A stretch of 42,731 nt of DNA from Actinomadura sp. CNU-125 (GCF_001942465.1 NZ_MKJY01000561.1:1-42731), one strand, 5' to 3'. Shown: positions 1 to 7,830, counted from the first letter of the stretch. The notes: a model not told the origin generated them from the letters alone. Numbers and translations: made by a program.

Positions 1-537
1 CCCTCGGGCGCGGCGCTCGTCCCGATGACCGTGCTGATCATGATCGGGATGATCGTGCTGGCCCCGCGGGCCATCGGACGCTTCGGCCCGAAGGTGATCA
101 CCGTCGCCGGACTGCTGGTGCTGGCGGCGGGCATGGGCTGGCTGTCGCTGGTCCGTCCGGATGGGTCGTACTGGGTGGACGTGCTCCCGGCCTCGCTCGT
201 CGCGGCGCTCGGCATGTCCCTGGCCTTCATCCCTTCGCTGGGCACCGCGATGTCGGCGGCCAAGCCCGAGGAAGGCGGGCTGGCGTCCGGAATCGTGAAC
301 ACCAGCTACCAGGTCGGTTCGGCCCTGGGGCTGGCAGCGATGACCGCCATCGCCGCCTCCTTCGGCGCAAACGAACTGGAAAACGTTCCCGCGCTCACCG
401 ACGGGTTCTCGGCCGCCTTCATCGGCGCGGGCCTGATCGCGCTCGCCGGTGCCGGACTGGCCGCCATCACCCTGCGGACCCCGCGCCCGGAGTCGGAGGC
501 CGCGGCCGCGACGCCGCGCGCGAAGACCACCCGCTGA
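1..537 (+). CDS. DHA2-type MFS exporter, C-terminal part (5' end outside window)
   Basis: The reading frame is open from the first base and ends at TGA 535-537, so about 178 C-terminal residues of a membrane transporter are visible. Four to five hydrophobic helices can be seen. The segment LASGIVNTSYQVGSALGLA is the typical helix of the drug:H+ antiporter-2 (EmrB/QacA-like, 14-helix) group near its C-terminal half, and the tail is short, charged and cytoplasmic. Members export drugs or metabolites across the cytoplasmic membrane using the proton gradient. The substrate cannot be told. The next gene on the same strand starts 46 bases downstream, so the two may be co-transcribed. The family call is secure; start and promoter lie outside the window. 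Confidence 0.85.
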   Translation, partial: PSGAALVPMTVLIMIGMIVLAPRAIGRFGPKVITVAGLLVLAAGMGWLSLVRPDGSYWVDVLPASLVAALGMSLAFIPSLGTAMSAAKPEEGGLASGIVNTSYQVGSALGLAAMTAIAASFGANELENVPALTDGFSAAFIGAGLIALAGAGLAAITLRTPRPESEAAAATPRAKTTR

Positions 538-583
538 CCGAACGAACCGAGGGGGCCGCGTCCGGCGGCCCCCTCCGACACGG

Positions 584-1120
584 ATGGAGACGATCGTGCG
601 CAACCTGCCACCGCTCACCCCCGACGAGGCGCCCGCCAAGTCCCGCGACCTTCTCGCCCGCATCGTCGACCGCCACGGCTCGGCCGGCGACATGGTGAGT
701 ACCATGGCCCACTCGCCCGCCCTTCTCCAGGGTTATCTAGAGCTCTCCCGGGCGATGAAAAGGATCAAGATCCCCCGCCCGCTGAGCGAGAAGGTCTCGC
801 TGGCCCTCCAGGAGTGGATCGGCTGCGGTACCTGCATGGCGGCGCACATCGAGGCGGGCCGGGCCGCGGGGCTCACCGAGACCGACATCGCCCTCGCCCG
901 GCAGGGCACCTCGGCCGACGCCCGCGAGGCCGCGCTGGTCGACTTCGCCCTGCGGGTCCTGACCGAGCCGTCCTCGCTCACCTCCGACGACGTGACCGCT
1001 CTGCGCGAGCACGGCTGGGACGACCGGGTCATCAGTGAGGTCGTCGGCCTCGTCACCCTCAACATGCTCACCGGGTCGTTCAACCTGGTCGCCGGCAACC
1101 AGCCGTCCTCCGGCGGATGA
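584..1120 (+). CDS. Carboxymuconolactone decarboxylase / AhpD-like protein (copy 1)
   Basis: A 178-residue soluble all-helical protein of the carboxymuconolactone decarboxylase superfamily. The signature EWIGCGTCMAAH (E, CxxC and His in the order of the AhpD active site) lies about 40% into the protein, followed by EAGRAAGLTETDI, a typical family helix. Such proteins act as alkylhydroperoxidase-type thiol peroxidases or as decarboxylases; the CxxC with upstream Glu favours the AhpD-like redox type, but the substrate is unknown. I chose ATG 584; GTG 596 is in frame and also possible. The gene follows an MFS exporter by 46 bases. A clear paralogue with the same motif lies at 37030-37550 behind a CsoR-type operator, so this family is duplicated in the window. 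Confidence 0.85.
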   Translation: METIVRNLPPLTPDEAPAKSRDLLARIVDRHGSAGDMVSTMAHSPALLQGYLELSRAMKRIKIPRPLSEKVSLALQEWIGCGTCMAAHIEAGRAAGLTETDIALARQGTSADAREAALVDFALRVLTEPSSLTSDDVTALREHGWDDRVISEVVGLVTLNMLTGSFNLVAGNQPSSGG

Positions 1121-1282
1121 GCATCGGCGAAAGACCGCCGAAACCGGCACCGGGTCCGCCCGCGCCCCGGCCCCGCAACCGGCCGGGGCATGGACCTCAA
1201 TACGGAGGGCGGCTACGCGTCGCCATCCAGTAGATCAACATTTGATTTTACCTTGGCCGAGTTGGAAGCACGGCCTTCCATG

Positions 1283-1299
1283 TTCTATCTTCCTTAGTA
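1283..1299. promoter_or_regulatory. BlaI-type dyad TTCTA-N7-TAGTA before the amidase leader
   Basis: TTCTA (1283-1287), seven bases, TAGTA (1295-1299). It differs from the perfect dyad at 26606-26628 in one base of the left half-site. It sits just upstream of the riboswitch at 1320, where a promoter for the amidase leader is expected. Assignment to the BlaI repressors encoded nearby is inferred from the repeated motif. Confidence 0.55.
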
Positions 1300-1319
1300 C
1301 TCGGTCGGCGTCCATCGAA

Positions 1320-1466
1320 AGACGACCGGCCGAACGCCTAATTCCAAGACGTCCGACGTCTGGAAGCCGGGGACCCACCGTCTTTGGGGTGAATCCGCGA
1401 TTCCCGTCGCGGTAGGGCCTGCTCCTGGTCCGAATCCGTCAGCTAACCCGGTAGGCAGTCAAGGAG
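1320..1466 (+). ncRNA. c-di-AMP riboswitch (ydaO-yuaA class)
   Basis: The conserved blocks of the actinobacterial ydaO-yuaA aptamer are present in order: CGAACGCCTAATTCC near 1331, CCGGGGACCCA near 1368, GGGGTGAATCCGC near 1386, GTAGGGC near 1412, and CCGTCAGCTAACCCGGTAGGC near 1436-1456. This class senses cyclic di-AMP and in actinobacteria usually turns off cell-wall hydrolase genes when the nucleotide is abundant. The next recognisable gene is the amidase at 1856, about 390 bases downstream, much farther than normal; three other copies of this aptamer in the window lie close to their genes. Boundaries are approximate. Confidence 0.88.
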
Positions 1467-1855
1467 AGGAGAAACGTTGTACGAGCAGGACACTTCCCTG
1501 GCAGGGGCCCATCGCGCCCCAGGGACTCCGGCGAGCGCGCACCCCTTGCCGCCTCCACCGGGCCGAGACCGATAGCGAGAAACGACGGCCGATCGTTCGG
1601 CGACGTCCGTTCATGCACGATCGCCCCTGAACTCTGCGCACGCCCCACGAGGCATGCACGAGCGAGCTCGTTTCTACCCGGTCGGCCCGTTCCCCCTTTC
1701 GCCCGCGCCCGGCTTGAGCCAGGGCTGGCGGATTAACACCCCGTTTTTCGACACCCCCTCATCTCTTCACAGGCGATGACCCACGCCTGTTTATCAGCCT
1801 GCCGTTTTTCTCTATCGGCGGCATTACGGGATGACTTCTTCGAAGGAACACCCCG
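1467..1855 (+). other. Long leader between riboswitch and amidase, no recognised gene
   Basis: A purine-rich ribosome-binding-like stretch (GGAGAGGAG, about 1463-1471) right after the aptamer precedes TTG 1477, which opens a 32-codon frame ending at TAG 1573-1575. The peptide is rich in Pro/Ala/His and resembles nothing I know. Either it is the stub of a decayed riboswitch-controlled gene or it is untranslated leader. From 1576 to 1840 I see no convincing gene, only low-complexity T-rich patches (GTTTTTC near 1742, TTTTTCTC near 1804) on a background less GC-rich than the genes. Confidence 0.4.
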
Positions 1856-2635
1856 ATGTCTTACGACGGCAAACATCGTTCTCCCCGCAGCCTGATGAGC
1901 GGTGTCGCCCCTCGGCGCACCTTTCTGCTGGGCGGCCTCCTCGCGGCCGGAGCCGCGGTCGGCGTCCAGGAGCTCACACGCTCACCCGCCGGGCGAGCAG
2001 CCACCGGCGCCGGCGAGGCGGTGCCCGAGCAACGCCGGTCGCGCGCCCCCGGCAACGCGCGTAGAGCCTCGGCCACCGTGCCGTTCGTTCATCCCACCGC
2101 CCAATGGGGAGCGGACGACCCCGATCGGGAGGCGTCCGTGCTGTCGCGGCCGCCCAGGTACGTGGTCGTCCATCACACGTCGACCGAAAACGTCGACGAC
2201 GACTCGATAACGCGGGCCCGGTACCTCGCCCGCGCCATCCAGAACGCGCACAAGGACCGGGGGTGGGGCGACACCGGTCAGCAGTTCACCATCAGCCGCG
2301 GCGGTCACATCATGGAAGGGCGAACGGGCAGCCTCGCCGCGGCCGAACGCGGCGAGATGGTGCAGGGCACGCACGTGGCGGGCGCCAACGAGTTCACGGT
2401 GGGCATCGAGTGCGAGGGCACCTACAACGACGTCCTGCCACCACGTCGCCTGCGCGACTCCCTGGTGCAACTCTGCGCCTGGTTGTGCGAGCAGTACGAC
2501 CTGGACCCGCAGGACGCCATCGTGCCGCACAAGAAGTTCAACGACACCGACTGCTGCGGGGACAAGTTCGCCCCGACTCTTCCGAGTCTCCGCGACTACG
2601 TCGAATCCATCCTTTCGCCAGGCCGACTCCGCTGA
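1856..2635 (+). CDS. Tat-exported N-acetylmuramoyl-L-alanine amidase (PGRP/amidase_2 type)
   Basis: A 259-residue exported enzyme that should cut the bond between N-acetylmuramic acid and L-alanine in peptidoglycan. The N-terminus carries a twin-arginine-like signal (PRRTFLLGG, about residues 20-28, followed by an Ala/Gly-rich hydrophobic run). The catalytic domain starts around residue 80 with VHPTAQWGAD. Zinc ligands of the family are visible: the second His of VVVHHTST, His in VPHKKFNDTDCCGDKF, and the Cys/Asp of the DTDCCGD segment. ATG 1856 follows GAAGGA (1843-1848). The c-di-AMP riboswitch and a BlaI-type dyad lie upstream, which suggests control by both cell-wall stress and c-di-AMP. 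The gene ends 58 bases before the convergent M56 peptidase gene. Confidence 0.9.
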   Translation: MSYDGKHRSPRSLMSGVAPRRTFLLGGLLAAGAAVGVQELTRSPAGRAATGAGEAVPEQRRSRAPGNARRASATVPFVHPTAQWGADDPDREASVLSRPPRYVVVHHTSTENVDDDSITRARYLARAIQNAHKDRGWGDTGQQFTISRGGHIMEGRTGSLAAAERGEMVQGTHVAGANEFTVGIECEGTYNDVLPPRRLRDSLVQLCAWLCEQYDLDPQDAIVPHKKFNDTDCCGDKFAPTLPSLRDYVESILSPGRLR

Positions 2636-2692
2636 GGCAAGGCGAATCACCTACCGACTGTCGTGAGGCCTTGCATGGCCAACGTCCCGCAG

Positions 2693-3487
2693 TCAGGAAC
2701 TCATGCTCGAGATGATCGGTGCCGTGCACATCACGAGAACGATCGCTCCGTAGAGGCCTAGGAACGAGAGCATCACCTGGCTGCGGTCCGGCCTCATCGC
2801 GGGGGGCCGGTCACCCAGGAGCTGTGCCACGCGCGCCTGCGTGGCACCGGTGAAGGACGCGCGCGGAACGCTTGCTGTCGCGTCTCCGGCCGCGAGCAGA
2901 GCACTCGCGACGGCGGCTCGGCCCGCGTGGACGATGGCCGCTCTGTCGGCACCGACCTCCGCCATGCGCACGTGGCGTTCGAGCCACCAACGTGCGAGCG
3001 GAACGTAGAAGAACACGTCCGCCACCGCACCGGCCAGCAATCGGCGTAGCGGGTCGCGTCGCCTGGCGTGCGCGGCCTCGTGCGCGAGGACGGCGGCAAG
3101 CTCCGCTTCGTCGAAGGCCTCGATCGCCGCGGTCGTGACGTAGACACGCGGTCGAGCCGATCCCGCGCAGAACGCCGTCACCTCTTCGCCGCCGACGCAT
3201 CGAAGTGAGCGGACGCCCGCCGCGCGAGCAAGCCGGTTCACTTCGTCCGGGACGGGCGTCCTCGGTAGGGCGGCGACGGCACGTGCGGCACCGACGGCAA
3301 CGTGAACGGCTCGCACCGTCACAGCGACGAGCCCACACCCCAGCATGATCAGAGCCGCCGCGGCGATGCACTCGATCATGTCGCCCTCTGGGTGCGAAGG
3401 TGCTCCGCGGTACCGGACCGGACGGGCCGCGATCAGCGCGACGAACACGGCTGCGGCGATCGGGTGGCGCCGAATCCAGACGATCAC
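2693..3487 (-). CDS. M56 family membrane metallopeptidase (BlaR1/MecR1-like, no sensor domain)
   Basis: A 264-residue membrane protein with the zinc peptidase motif HEAAH (in AAVLAHEAAHARRRDPLRR) and a later E/D-rich helix (MAEVGADRAAI) that supplies the third zinc ligand in M56 enzymes. Hydrophobic segments lie at the N-terminus, near residues 40-65, around FFYVPLARWW, and at the C-terminus. It lacks the extracellular penicillin-binding sensor of full BlaR1, as is usual for short actinobacterial M56 proteins. Such proteins are thought to relay a membrane signal that leads to cleavage of the BlaI repressor. GTG 3487 overlaps the stop of blaI-1 by four bases (GTGA), so the pair is translationally coupled. 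Confidence 0.9.
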   Translation of the reverse strand: MIVWIRRHPIAAAVFVALIAARPVRYRGAPSHPEGDMIECIAAAALIMLGCGLVAVTVRAVHVAVGAARAVAALPRTPVPDEVNRLARAAGVRSLRCVGGEEVTAFCAGSARPRVYVTTAAIEAFDEAELAAVLAHEAAHARRRDPLRRLLAGAVADVFFYVPLARWWLERHVRMAEVGADRAAIVHAGRAAVASALLAAGDATASVPRASFTGATQARVAQLLGDRPPAMRPDRSQVMLSFLGLYGAIVLVMCTAPIISSMSS

Positions 3488-3867
3488 TCCCGTAGCTCCT
3501 CCAGCCGGTGCCGCTGCTCCGGGGTCAGGTCGGCCAGGCTCGCGGCGAACGCCGCCAGCGCGGCATCGCCGTAACGAGCGAGCACATCGGCCGCCTCAGC
3601 GCGACTGCCTCGCGCGAGAAATCCTTCGGGGCTCTCGGCGGCTCGGTACTCGTGGGCACGGCGCCCGGGTTCCGCCCGTGCCACCAGCAAACCCTTCTCC
3701 GTGAGCCTGCGCACAGTCGTCATGACCGTGGTGTACGCGAGGTCGGGTATCAGCGCATGGACGTCGCCCACCACGAAGACGTCACCGACCCGCCCGTTCC
3801 ACACCGCCCGCATGATCTTGGCCTCGAGCGGGCCGAGCAGGCCAACGGCCCGATCAAGATCGGTCAC
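3484..3867 (-). CDS. blaI: BlaI/MecI/CopY-family repressor 1
   Basis: A 127-residue winged-helix repressor. LGPLEAKIMRAVW at the N-terminus and LAYTTVMTTVRRLTEKGLL (recognition helix and start of the wing) are diagnostic of the BlaI/MecI/CopY (Penicillinase_R) family. The C-terminal half is the helical dimerisation region that M56-dependent proteolysis inactivates. Start GTG 3867 has GGAGG nine bases upstream. The gene is coupled to the M56 peptidase by a GTGA overlap and faces dyad-symmetric sites at 3882-3950, shared with the divergent alpha/beta hydrolase, so autoregulation is likely. Whether the signal is a beta-lactam, other cell-wall damage or copper cannot be read from the sequence. 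Confidence 0.92.
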   Translation of the reverse strand: MTDLDRAVGLLGPLEAKIMRAVWNGRVGDVFVVGDVHALIPDLAYTTVMTTVRRLTEKGLLVARAEPGRRAHEYRAAESPEGFLARGSRAEAADVLARYGDAALAAFAASLADLTPEQRHRLEELRE

Positions 3868-3881
3868 CTCTCCACACCTCC

Positions 3882-3950
3882 ACTATTACCGACCGATAGT
3901 AGCAATCGGGATCTTCTACTATGCTCACTCGTACTATTGCCCGATAGTAG
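3882..3950. promoter_or_regulatory. Cluster of BlaI-type half sites between blaI-1 and the hydrolase
   Basis: Three elements fall in the 108-base divergent region: ACTAT..ATAGTAG (3882-3902); TACTA-N7-TCGTA (3917-3933), one base off the window consensus; and the inverted repeat TACTAT-TGCCCG-ATAGTA (3932-3949), perfect but with the half sites one base farther apart than in the other dyads. ATAGTAG at 3896-3902 and CTACTAT at 3916-3922 also form an inverted pair. This is the densest group of sites in the window, as expected for an autoregulated repressor promoter. Confidence 0.7.
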
Positions 3951-3975
3951 TTCTGGACGAAGGGGAGCGCGAGCG

Positions 3976-4746
3976 ATGGTCGAAGATGTCTGGACGGGTC
4001 CCGAGGGCACGTGGGCGTACGAACGCCGCGGAGCCTCAGGTCCCGGAATCGTCCTGCTGCACGGCATGATGTTCGATCGCGCGATGTGGCGGCCGGTCGC
4101 CGAGAATCTCGCCCGGGACCACATCGTCGTGTCGCTCGACCTCCCCGGCCATGGCGCCTCCTCGCCGCGCCGCCGGTACGCCTACGACGAGGTCGCGACC
4201 GACCTCGACGCTCTTGTCCGCGATCTCCGGGTCGGCGACCCGGTCATCGTCGGCCACTCTGCCGCCGCCCTCCTCGCCACCAGATACGCGGCCCGCCACC
4301 CGGTCCGCGCCGTGGTCAACGTCGATCAGCCCTTGGCCGTGGCCGAACTCGCCGAACGTCTGGGAGCGGCGGGGGCACTCGACGATGAACAGCTCGTCCA
4401 GCTCACCGAACTGCTCATCGCGAGCATGAGTCTCGACTCCATCCCGGAACCCCACCGAGCTCTCGTCTCACCCCAGCCGACGCCGGACGTCGTCCGGGGC
4501 TGGCAGCAGGAGATGCTCGCCACCACCCCGGAGGGCCTCCAGACCTGGATCGAGACGAGCGCCCGCAGCATCACCGCCCCTTATCTGGCCGTCTTCAGCC
4601 GCGAGCCCTGGCCCGGCCACGACTCGTGGCTGCGGAAGCTGATGCCCCAGGCCCGTTGCGAGGTCTACAACGTGGAGGGCCATTTCCCGCACCTCATGGA
4701 CATCGCCCGGTTCACGGCGTCACTGCGCGACGTCGCAGCCGGATAG
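3976..4746 (+). CDS. Alpha/beta-hydrolase fold enzyme
   Basis: A 256-residue cytoplasmic alpha/beta hydrolase. LLHGMMFD supplies the oxyanion region after strand 3, LDLPGHGAS is the usual post-strand-4 motif, the nucleophile elbow is GHSAA (serine around residue 93), and the C-terminal EGHFPHL supplies the catalytic His. No signal peptide is seen. The substrate is unknown; this subgroup contains esterases, lactonases and some beta-lactone or beta-lactam-active enzymes. ATG 3976 was chosen because the open frame upstream lies in blaI-1 antisense, and GGGGAGCG precedes it. It is transcribed divergently from blaI-1 across the BlaI-type sites, which makes it a probable regulon member. Confidence 0.88.
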   Translation: MVEDVWTGPEGTWAYERRGASGPGIVLLHGMMFDRAMWRPVAENLARDHIVVSLDLPGHGASSPRRRYAYDEVATDLDALVRDLRVGDPVIVGHSAAALLATRYAARHPVRAVVNVDQPLAVAELAERLGAAGALDDEQLVQLTELLIASMSLDSIPEPHRALVSPQPTPDVVRGWQQEMLATTPEGLQTWIETSARSITAPYLAVFSREPWPGHDSWLRKLMPQARCEVYNVEGHFPHLMDIARFTASLRDVAAG

Positions 4747-4860
4747 AGCCCAGGACGACTTGGGCGCGGGGGCCGGACGATTCCATGTGGCCGAGTTCGG
4801 CGATGCATAGCAGGTCGACGAGGCGACCCAGCGTCTTGCGAACGAGGCCGATCGGCATCG
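4747..4860. terminator. Convergent intergenic region with a small hairpin
   Basis: The hydrolase and the MFS gene converge here. GCCCA (4748-4752) and TGGGC (4761-4765) can form a 5-bp stem just after the hydrolase stop, a weak terminator candidate. No clear gene; a 48-codon minus-strand frame from ATG 4858 runs into the hydrolase and was not accepted. Confidence 0.3.
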
Positions 4861-6402
4861 TCAGGCATCCGACCGCTTGGTGCCCAGCCACAGCAGAAGC
4901 AGAGAACAGGCCCCTCCCAGAACGACGATCACCACACCGGCCAGCAGGGCGGTGCTCATGCCGGAGGCGAAGGCGTCCCTCGCGGCGTCCTCGAGCCGGG
5001 CTCCCCGCCGTCCGCCGATCCTTTCGGCGACGAGGAGCGCACCGGCGAGCGAGTCCGCGGCCATGTCGCGGAGAGGAGCCGGAAGAGCGTTCGCCGAGGT
5101 CACCCCGGTGCGGTAGCCACTGTTGAAGATGCTGCCCAGGATCGCGATGCCGAGCACCGCCCCGAGCTCGCGGGTGACGTCGTTCAGGGCCGCGGCCACG
5201 CCCTGCCGAGCGGGCGGGAGCGCGGCCACGATCGCGTCCGTCGCGGGCGTGGCCGCGTAGGCGACTCCGGCCCCGATCAGTGCGCCGCCCACGGCGACCG
5301 GCCAGAACCCTGAGCCCGCGTCGATGAGAGACAGGACGACCAGCCCACCTGCGATGATCACCATTCCCAGGCCGATGACCGGCACGAGGCCGTACCGGTG
5401 CCCGAGCCGGGGCGCCGTCGGCGAGATCACGATCATCGCGACGGCCAGCGGGAGCAGGCCCAGGCCAGCCTCGAACGCCGAGTAGCCGAGGATCTGCTGC
5501 AGGAACTGCAGGATGAGGAAGAACAGGCCGAACGTCACCAACGACTCGACCACGATGACCAACGACCCACCGGACACACCGCCCAGGCGGAAGACTCGCA
5601 GATCGAGCATGGGGTGTCGGGCGCGCAGTTCCCACCAGGCGAAGAGCACGGACCCGGCCGCGGCCACCGCGAAACCCGCGATGACGACGGGGTCCGTCCA
5701 TCCTCGCTCGGGCCCCTCCACGATCGAGAAGACGAGAGCGGCCACACCGGTCACCGAGAGGGCCGCACCGGGCGGGTCGAGGGGCGTGGCGCCAGGGTCC
5801 CGCGATGTCCGGACGAAAAACGCCGTGGCGACGAGTGCCACGGCGGCCAACGCCGCGTTGAACACGAACAGCGACCGCCACGAGAACGCCTCGAGCAGTC
5901 CGCCCGCGACGAGAATGCCGACCAACCCTCCGCCGCCGAACACCCCGGACCAGACGCCGACGGCGCGACCACGCTCTTCCGGCGGGAACGCGTTGGTGAT
6001 GATCGACAGCGTCATCGGCATGATGAGCGCCGCACCCACACCGGCGACCACGCGCAATGCGATGAGCAGGCCGGTGTCGTCCACCCACAGCACGGCCAGT
6101 GAGGCGCCCGCGAAGACGAGCAGACCGGCGAGCAGCGCCCCCTTGCGTCCGTACCGGTCGCCCAGCGCGCCCGCGGGGAGAAGCAGCCCCGCGAAGGCGA
6201 CACCGTAGGAGTTCATCACCCACTGCAGTTGCGCCTCGGTCGCACCGACATCCCGCCCCAGGCCGGGCAGGGCCACCGCCAGCGAGACGAGCATACCGAC
6301 CACCGCGGTGAGCGCCACGCACATCACCGCGAGCACGACGAGCCGGCGGTCGCGTCCCGCGCTCGGCGGATCGCGCCGAGGCTCGGTCTCGGCGAACGTC
6401 AT
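4861..6402 (-). CDS. DHA2-type MFS exporter (14 helices)
   Basis: A 513-residue integral membrane protein with about 14 hydrophobic helices, the usual size for the EmrB/QacA group. LGDRYGRKGALLAG is motif A in the loop between helices 2 and 3, ALRVVAGVGAALIMPMTLS is motif B, and the helix with SWRSLFVFNAALA corresponds to motif C. Proton-driven drug or metabolite export is expected; the substrate is unknown. ATG 6402 (MTFAETE) is preferred, with GGGAAGG 11 bases upstream; in-frame GTG codons at 6408 and 6411 are alternatives. The gene is divergent from the TetR gene at 6494, and the two share a pair of perfect palindromes, so repression by that regulator is likely. Confidence 0.92.
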   Translation of the reverse strand: MTFAETEPRRDPPSAGRDRRLVVLAVMCVALTAVVGMLVSLAVALPGLGRDVGATEAQLQWVMNSYGVAFAGLLLPAGALGDRYGRKGALLAGLLVFAGASLAVLWVDDTGLLIALRVVAGVGAALIMPMTLSIITNAFPPEERGRAVGVWSGVFGGGGLVGILVAGGLLEAFSWRSLFVFNAALAAVALVATAFFVRTSRDPGATPLDPPGAALSVTGVAALVFSIVEGPERGWTDPVVIAGFAVAAAGSVLFAWWELRARHPMLDLRVFRLGGVSGGSLVIVVESLVTFGLFFLILQFLQQILGYSAFEAGLGLLPLAVAMIVISPTAPRLGHRYGLVPVIGLGMVIIAGGLVVLSLIDAGSGFWPVAVGGALIGAGVAYAATPATDAIVAALPPARQGVAAALNDVTRELGAVLGIAILGSIFNSGYRTGVTSANALPAPLRDMAADSLAGALLVAERIGGRRGARLEDAARDAFASGMSTALLAGVVIVVLGGACSLLLLWLGTKRSDA

Positions 6403-6428
6403 GGACACCACACCCTTCCCAGAGATTC

Positions 6429-6481
6429 AAACGATCGTTTAAATCAAGCACGTCGGTCCCCGCAAAGTCAAACGATCGTTT
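6429..6481. promoter_or_regulatory. Twin palindromic TetR operators AAACGATCGTTT
   Basis: The 12-bp perfect palindrome AAACGATCGTTT occurs at 6429-6440 and again at 6470-6481, each preceded by TC, centres 41 bp apart, in the 91-bp region between the divergent exporter and TetR genes. The arrangement fits one operator for each promoter. Confidence 0.75.
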
Positions 6482-6493
6482 AAGCTTGGCCCC

Positions 6494-7132
6494 GTGAGTA
6501 CAGCCGGTGACGCCACCAAAAGCCGGATCCTGGACGCGGCCGAGGAACTGTTCGGCGAACGCGGCTTCGCCGGCACCTCCCTGCGCGCCGTCACCGCGGC
6601 CGCGGCAGCGAACGTGGCGGCGGTCCGCTACCACTTCGGCGGCAAGGAAGGGCTGCTGCGGGCCGTGGCCGACCGTGCGATGGCCCCCGTCAACGAGGAG
6701 CGGCTGGAAGCGCTGCGGGAAATGCGGGCGACCGGGGGTGACGCGGACGTCGCGTCGCTGGTCCGGGCCTTCGTCGTCCCCAGTGCGGAACTGGTGCACC
6801 GGCACGGCGAACGCGGCCCGCACGTCGCGCGGTTCATCGGCCGGGTCGTGTTCGAGCCCGAGGGTGAAATCCGCCGCTTGTTCGCGGAGCAGGTCGACCC
6901 TGTGGAGGGCCTCTACCTGTCGGCGCTGGCAAAGGCTCTTCCCCACCTCATCGAGGACGAGGTGGCATTTCGCTACCGCGCGATGGTCGGACTGCTCGCC
7001 CTCCACCAGACCGGCACTCTCGCCGACCTGGCGTCCCGGCCGGCGCCGCCCGCCGAGCGGACGCAGGTCACCGAATGGCTGGTGACCATGATCACCTCGA
7101 CGTTCCTCGCCCCCTCAACGGTCACACGCTGA
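6494..7132 (+). CDS. TetR/AcrR-family repressor of the adjacent exporter
   Basis: A 212-residue regulator. The N-terminal helix-turn-helix runs from TKSRILDAAEELFGERGF through TSLRAVTAAAAANVAAVRYHFGGKEGLL, the classic TetR_N pattern ending in YxxFxxKexL. The C-terminal two thirds is an all-helical ligand-binding and dimerisation domain. Start GTG 6494 lies only 12 bases after the second operator palindrome and has no good Shine-Dalgarno sequence, so the transcript may be leaderless, which is common in actinomycetes. It should repress itself and the divergent exporter until a ligand, possibly the exported compound, binds. Confidence 0.92.
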   Translation: MSTAGDATKSRILDAAEELFGERGFAGTSLRAVTAAAAANVAAVRYHFGGKEGLLRAVADRAMAPVNEERLEALREMRATGGDADVASLVRAFVVPSAELVHRHGERGPHVARFIGRVVFEPEGEIRRLFAEQVDPVEGLYLSALAKALPHLIEDEVAFRYRAMVGLLALHQTGTLADLASRPAPPAERTQVTEWLVTMITSTFLAPSTVTR

Positions 7133-7208
7133 CCGCGACGAGGCGCCTTCCACCGTTCTCGCGGCGTCGCCCCGACGACGCCTGAATACGCGGCACCGCA
7201 AGTGATCG

Positions 7209-7631
7209 TCATTTCGGTTCGGTCCGTGACTCCGGCGCTCCCGCATCCGCCGGCTCGTCGTCCGCTTCCGGCAACGGCCGGGTGCCGTCCGGCTCGTCAC
7301 GACCGCCCACTTCATCGACGATAGGCATCAACTTGTGGGTCACCTGCGTCCCCTGGGCAATGACACCACTGCTGAGGACGGTGTTGCGATGACGGAGGGC
7401 TCCGTTCTCCCGCAACAGGTTGTCGACCTCCCTCTTGGCCTTCGCCAGTCGGTTCGCCCTGCGCAGATGGACGCCGAAGCCCCCGGCGGCGATTCCGAGG
7501 ACGAAGCCGGCGAGGGGCGGCCACCACATGACGGAGGCCGCCGTGGCGACGAGAGCCACCGTGGCCGCGAGGGCGCCCCGATGCTTCTCCAGCCAGCCCA
7601 ACGAAGCATCGACTCGCTTGGGAATCCGCAC
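7209..7631 (-). CDS. Small membrane protein with coiled-coil tail, unknown function
   Basis: A 140-residue protein I do not recognise. After a short basic start (RIPKRVDASLGWLEKHRG) come two adjacent hydrophobic helices (about residues 22-52), then a heptad-like charged helix (RANRLAKAKREVDNLLREN) and an acidic, disordered Pro/Asp/Glu tail. Topology is probably two membrane passes with the tail in the cytoplasm. GTG 7631 follows GAGGGGG. A TACTA-N7-TAGTA dyad lies 24 bases upstream of the start and no other gene shares that promoter region, so this is one of the cleanest candidate BlaI targets. A role in the cell envelope is only an inference from that regulation. Confidence 0.75.
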   Translation of the reverse strand: MRIPKRVDASLGWLEKHRGALAATVALVATAASVMWWPPLAGFVLGIAAGGFGVHLRRANRLAKAKREVDNLLRENGALRHRNTVLSSGVIAQGTQVTHKLMPIVDEVGGRDEPDGTRPLPEADDEPADAGAPESRTEPK

Positions 7632-7655
7632 CGCCGCCCCCTCATCGAGAACTAC

Positions 7656-7672
7656 TACTAAGCTAAATAGTA
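7656..7672. promoter_or_regulatory. BlaI-type dyad TACTA-N7-TAGTA before the coiled-coil membrane protein
   Basis: TACTA (7656-7660), AGCTAAA, TAGTA (7668-7672); the arms extend to CTACTA/TAGTAG. A further CTA repeat precedes it (ACTACTACTA). Confidence 0.72.
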
Positions 7673-7734
7673 GATCAGCGACCGTGCCGTGGAGGGGCAG
7701 TGCGCAAGAAGAACCCCGATCAATCCCGATGAAC

Positions 7735-7790
7735 CCGCCTCTCTGGCCGGTCTGCTCTGAGATTCCTAAGCAGATCGGCTGGAGAGGCGG
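7735..7790 (-). terminator. Long imperfect hairpin after the beta-propeller gene
   Basis: CCGCCTCTCTGGCCGGTCTG at 7735 onward pairs with CAGATCGGCTGGAGAGGCGG ending at 7790: a stem of about 22 bp with three mismatched or wobble positions and a 12-base loop. It lies 40 bases past the stop of the minus-strand gene at 7831-8724. There is no U-tract, which is usual for actinobacterial terminators. Confidence 0.6.
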
Positions 7791-7830
7791 TCATCGTCGG
7801 CGCCGGCTCGGTAGAGCACGCGCGCCGTGG

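Noticed and set aside
1201..1250. CAGTAGATCAACATTTGATTTTACC as another BlaI-type site
   Set aside because: Only one half site is present and no second half occurs at the right spacing.
4712..4858. 48-codon minus-strand frame starting MPIGLVRKTLG after the MFS gene
   Set aside because: It overlaps the end of the convergent hydrolase, has no ribosome-binding site of note and resembles nothing known.
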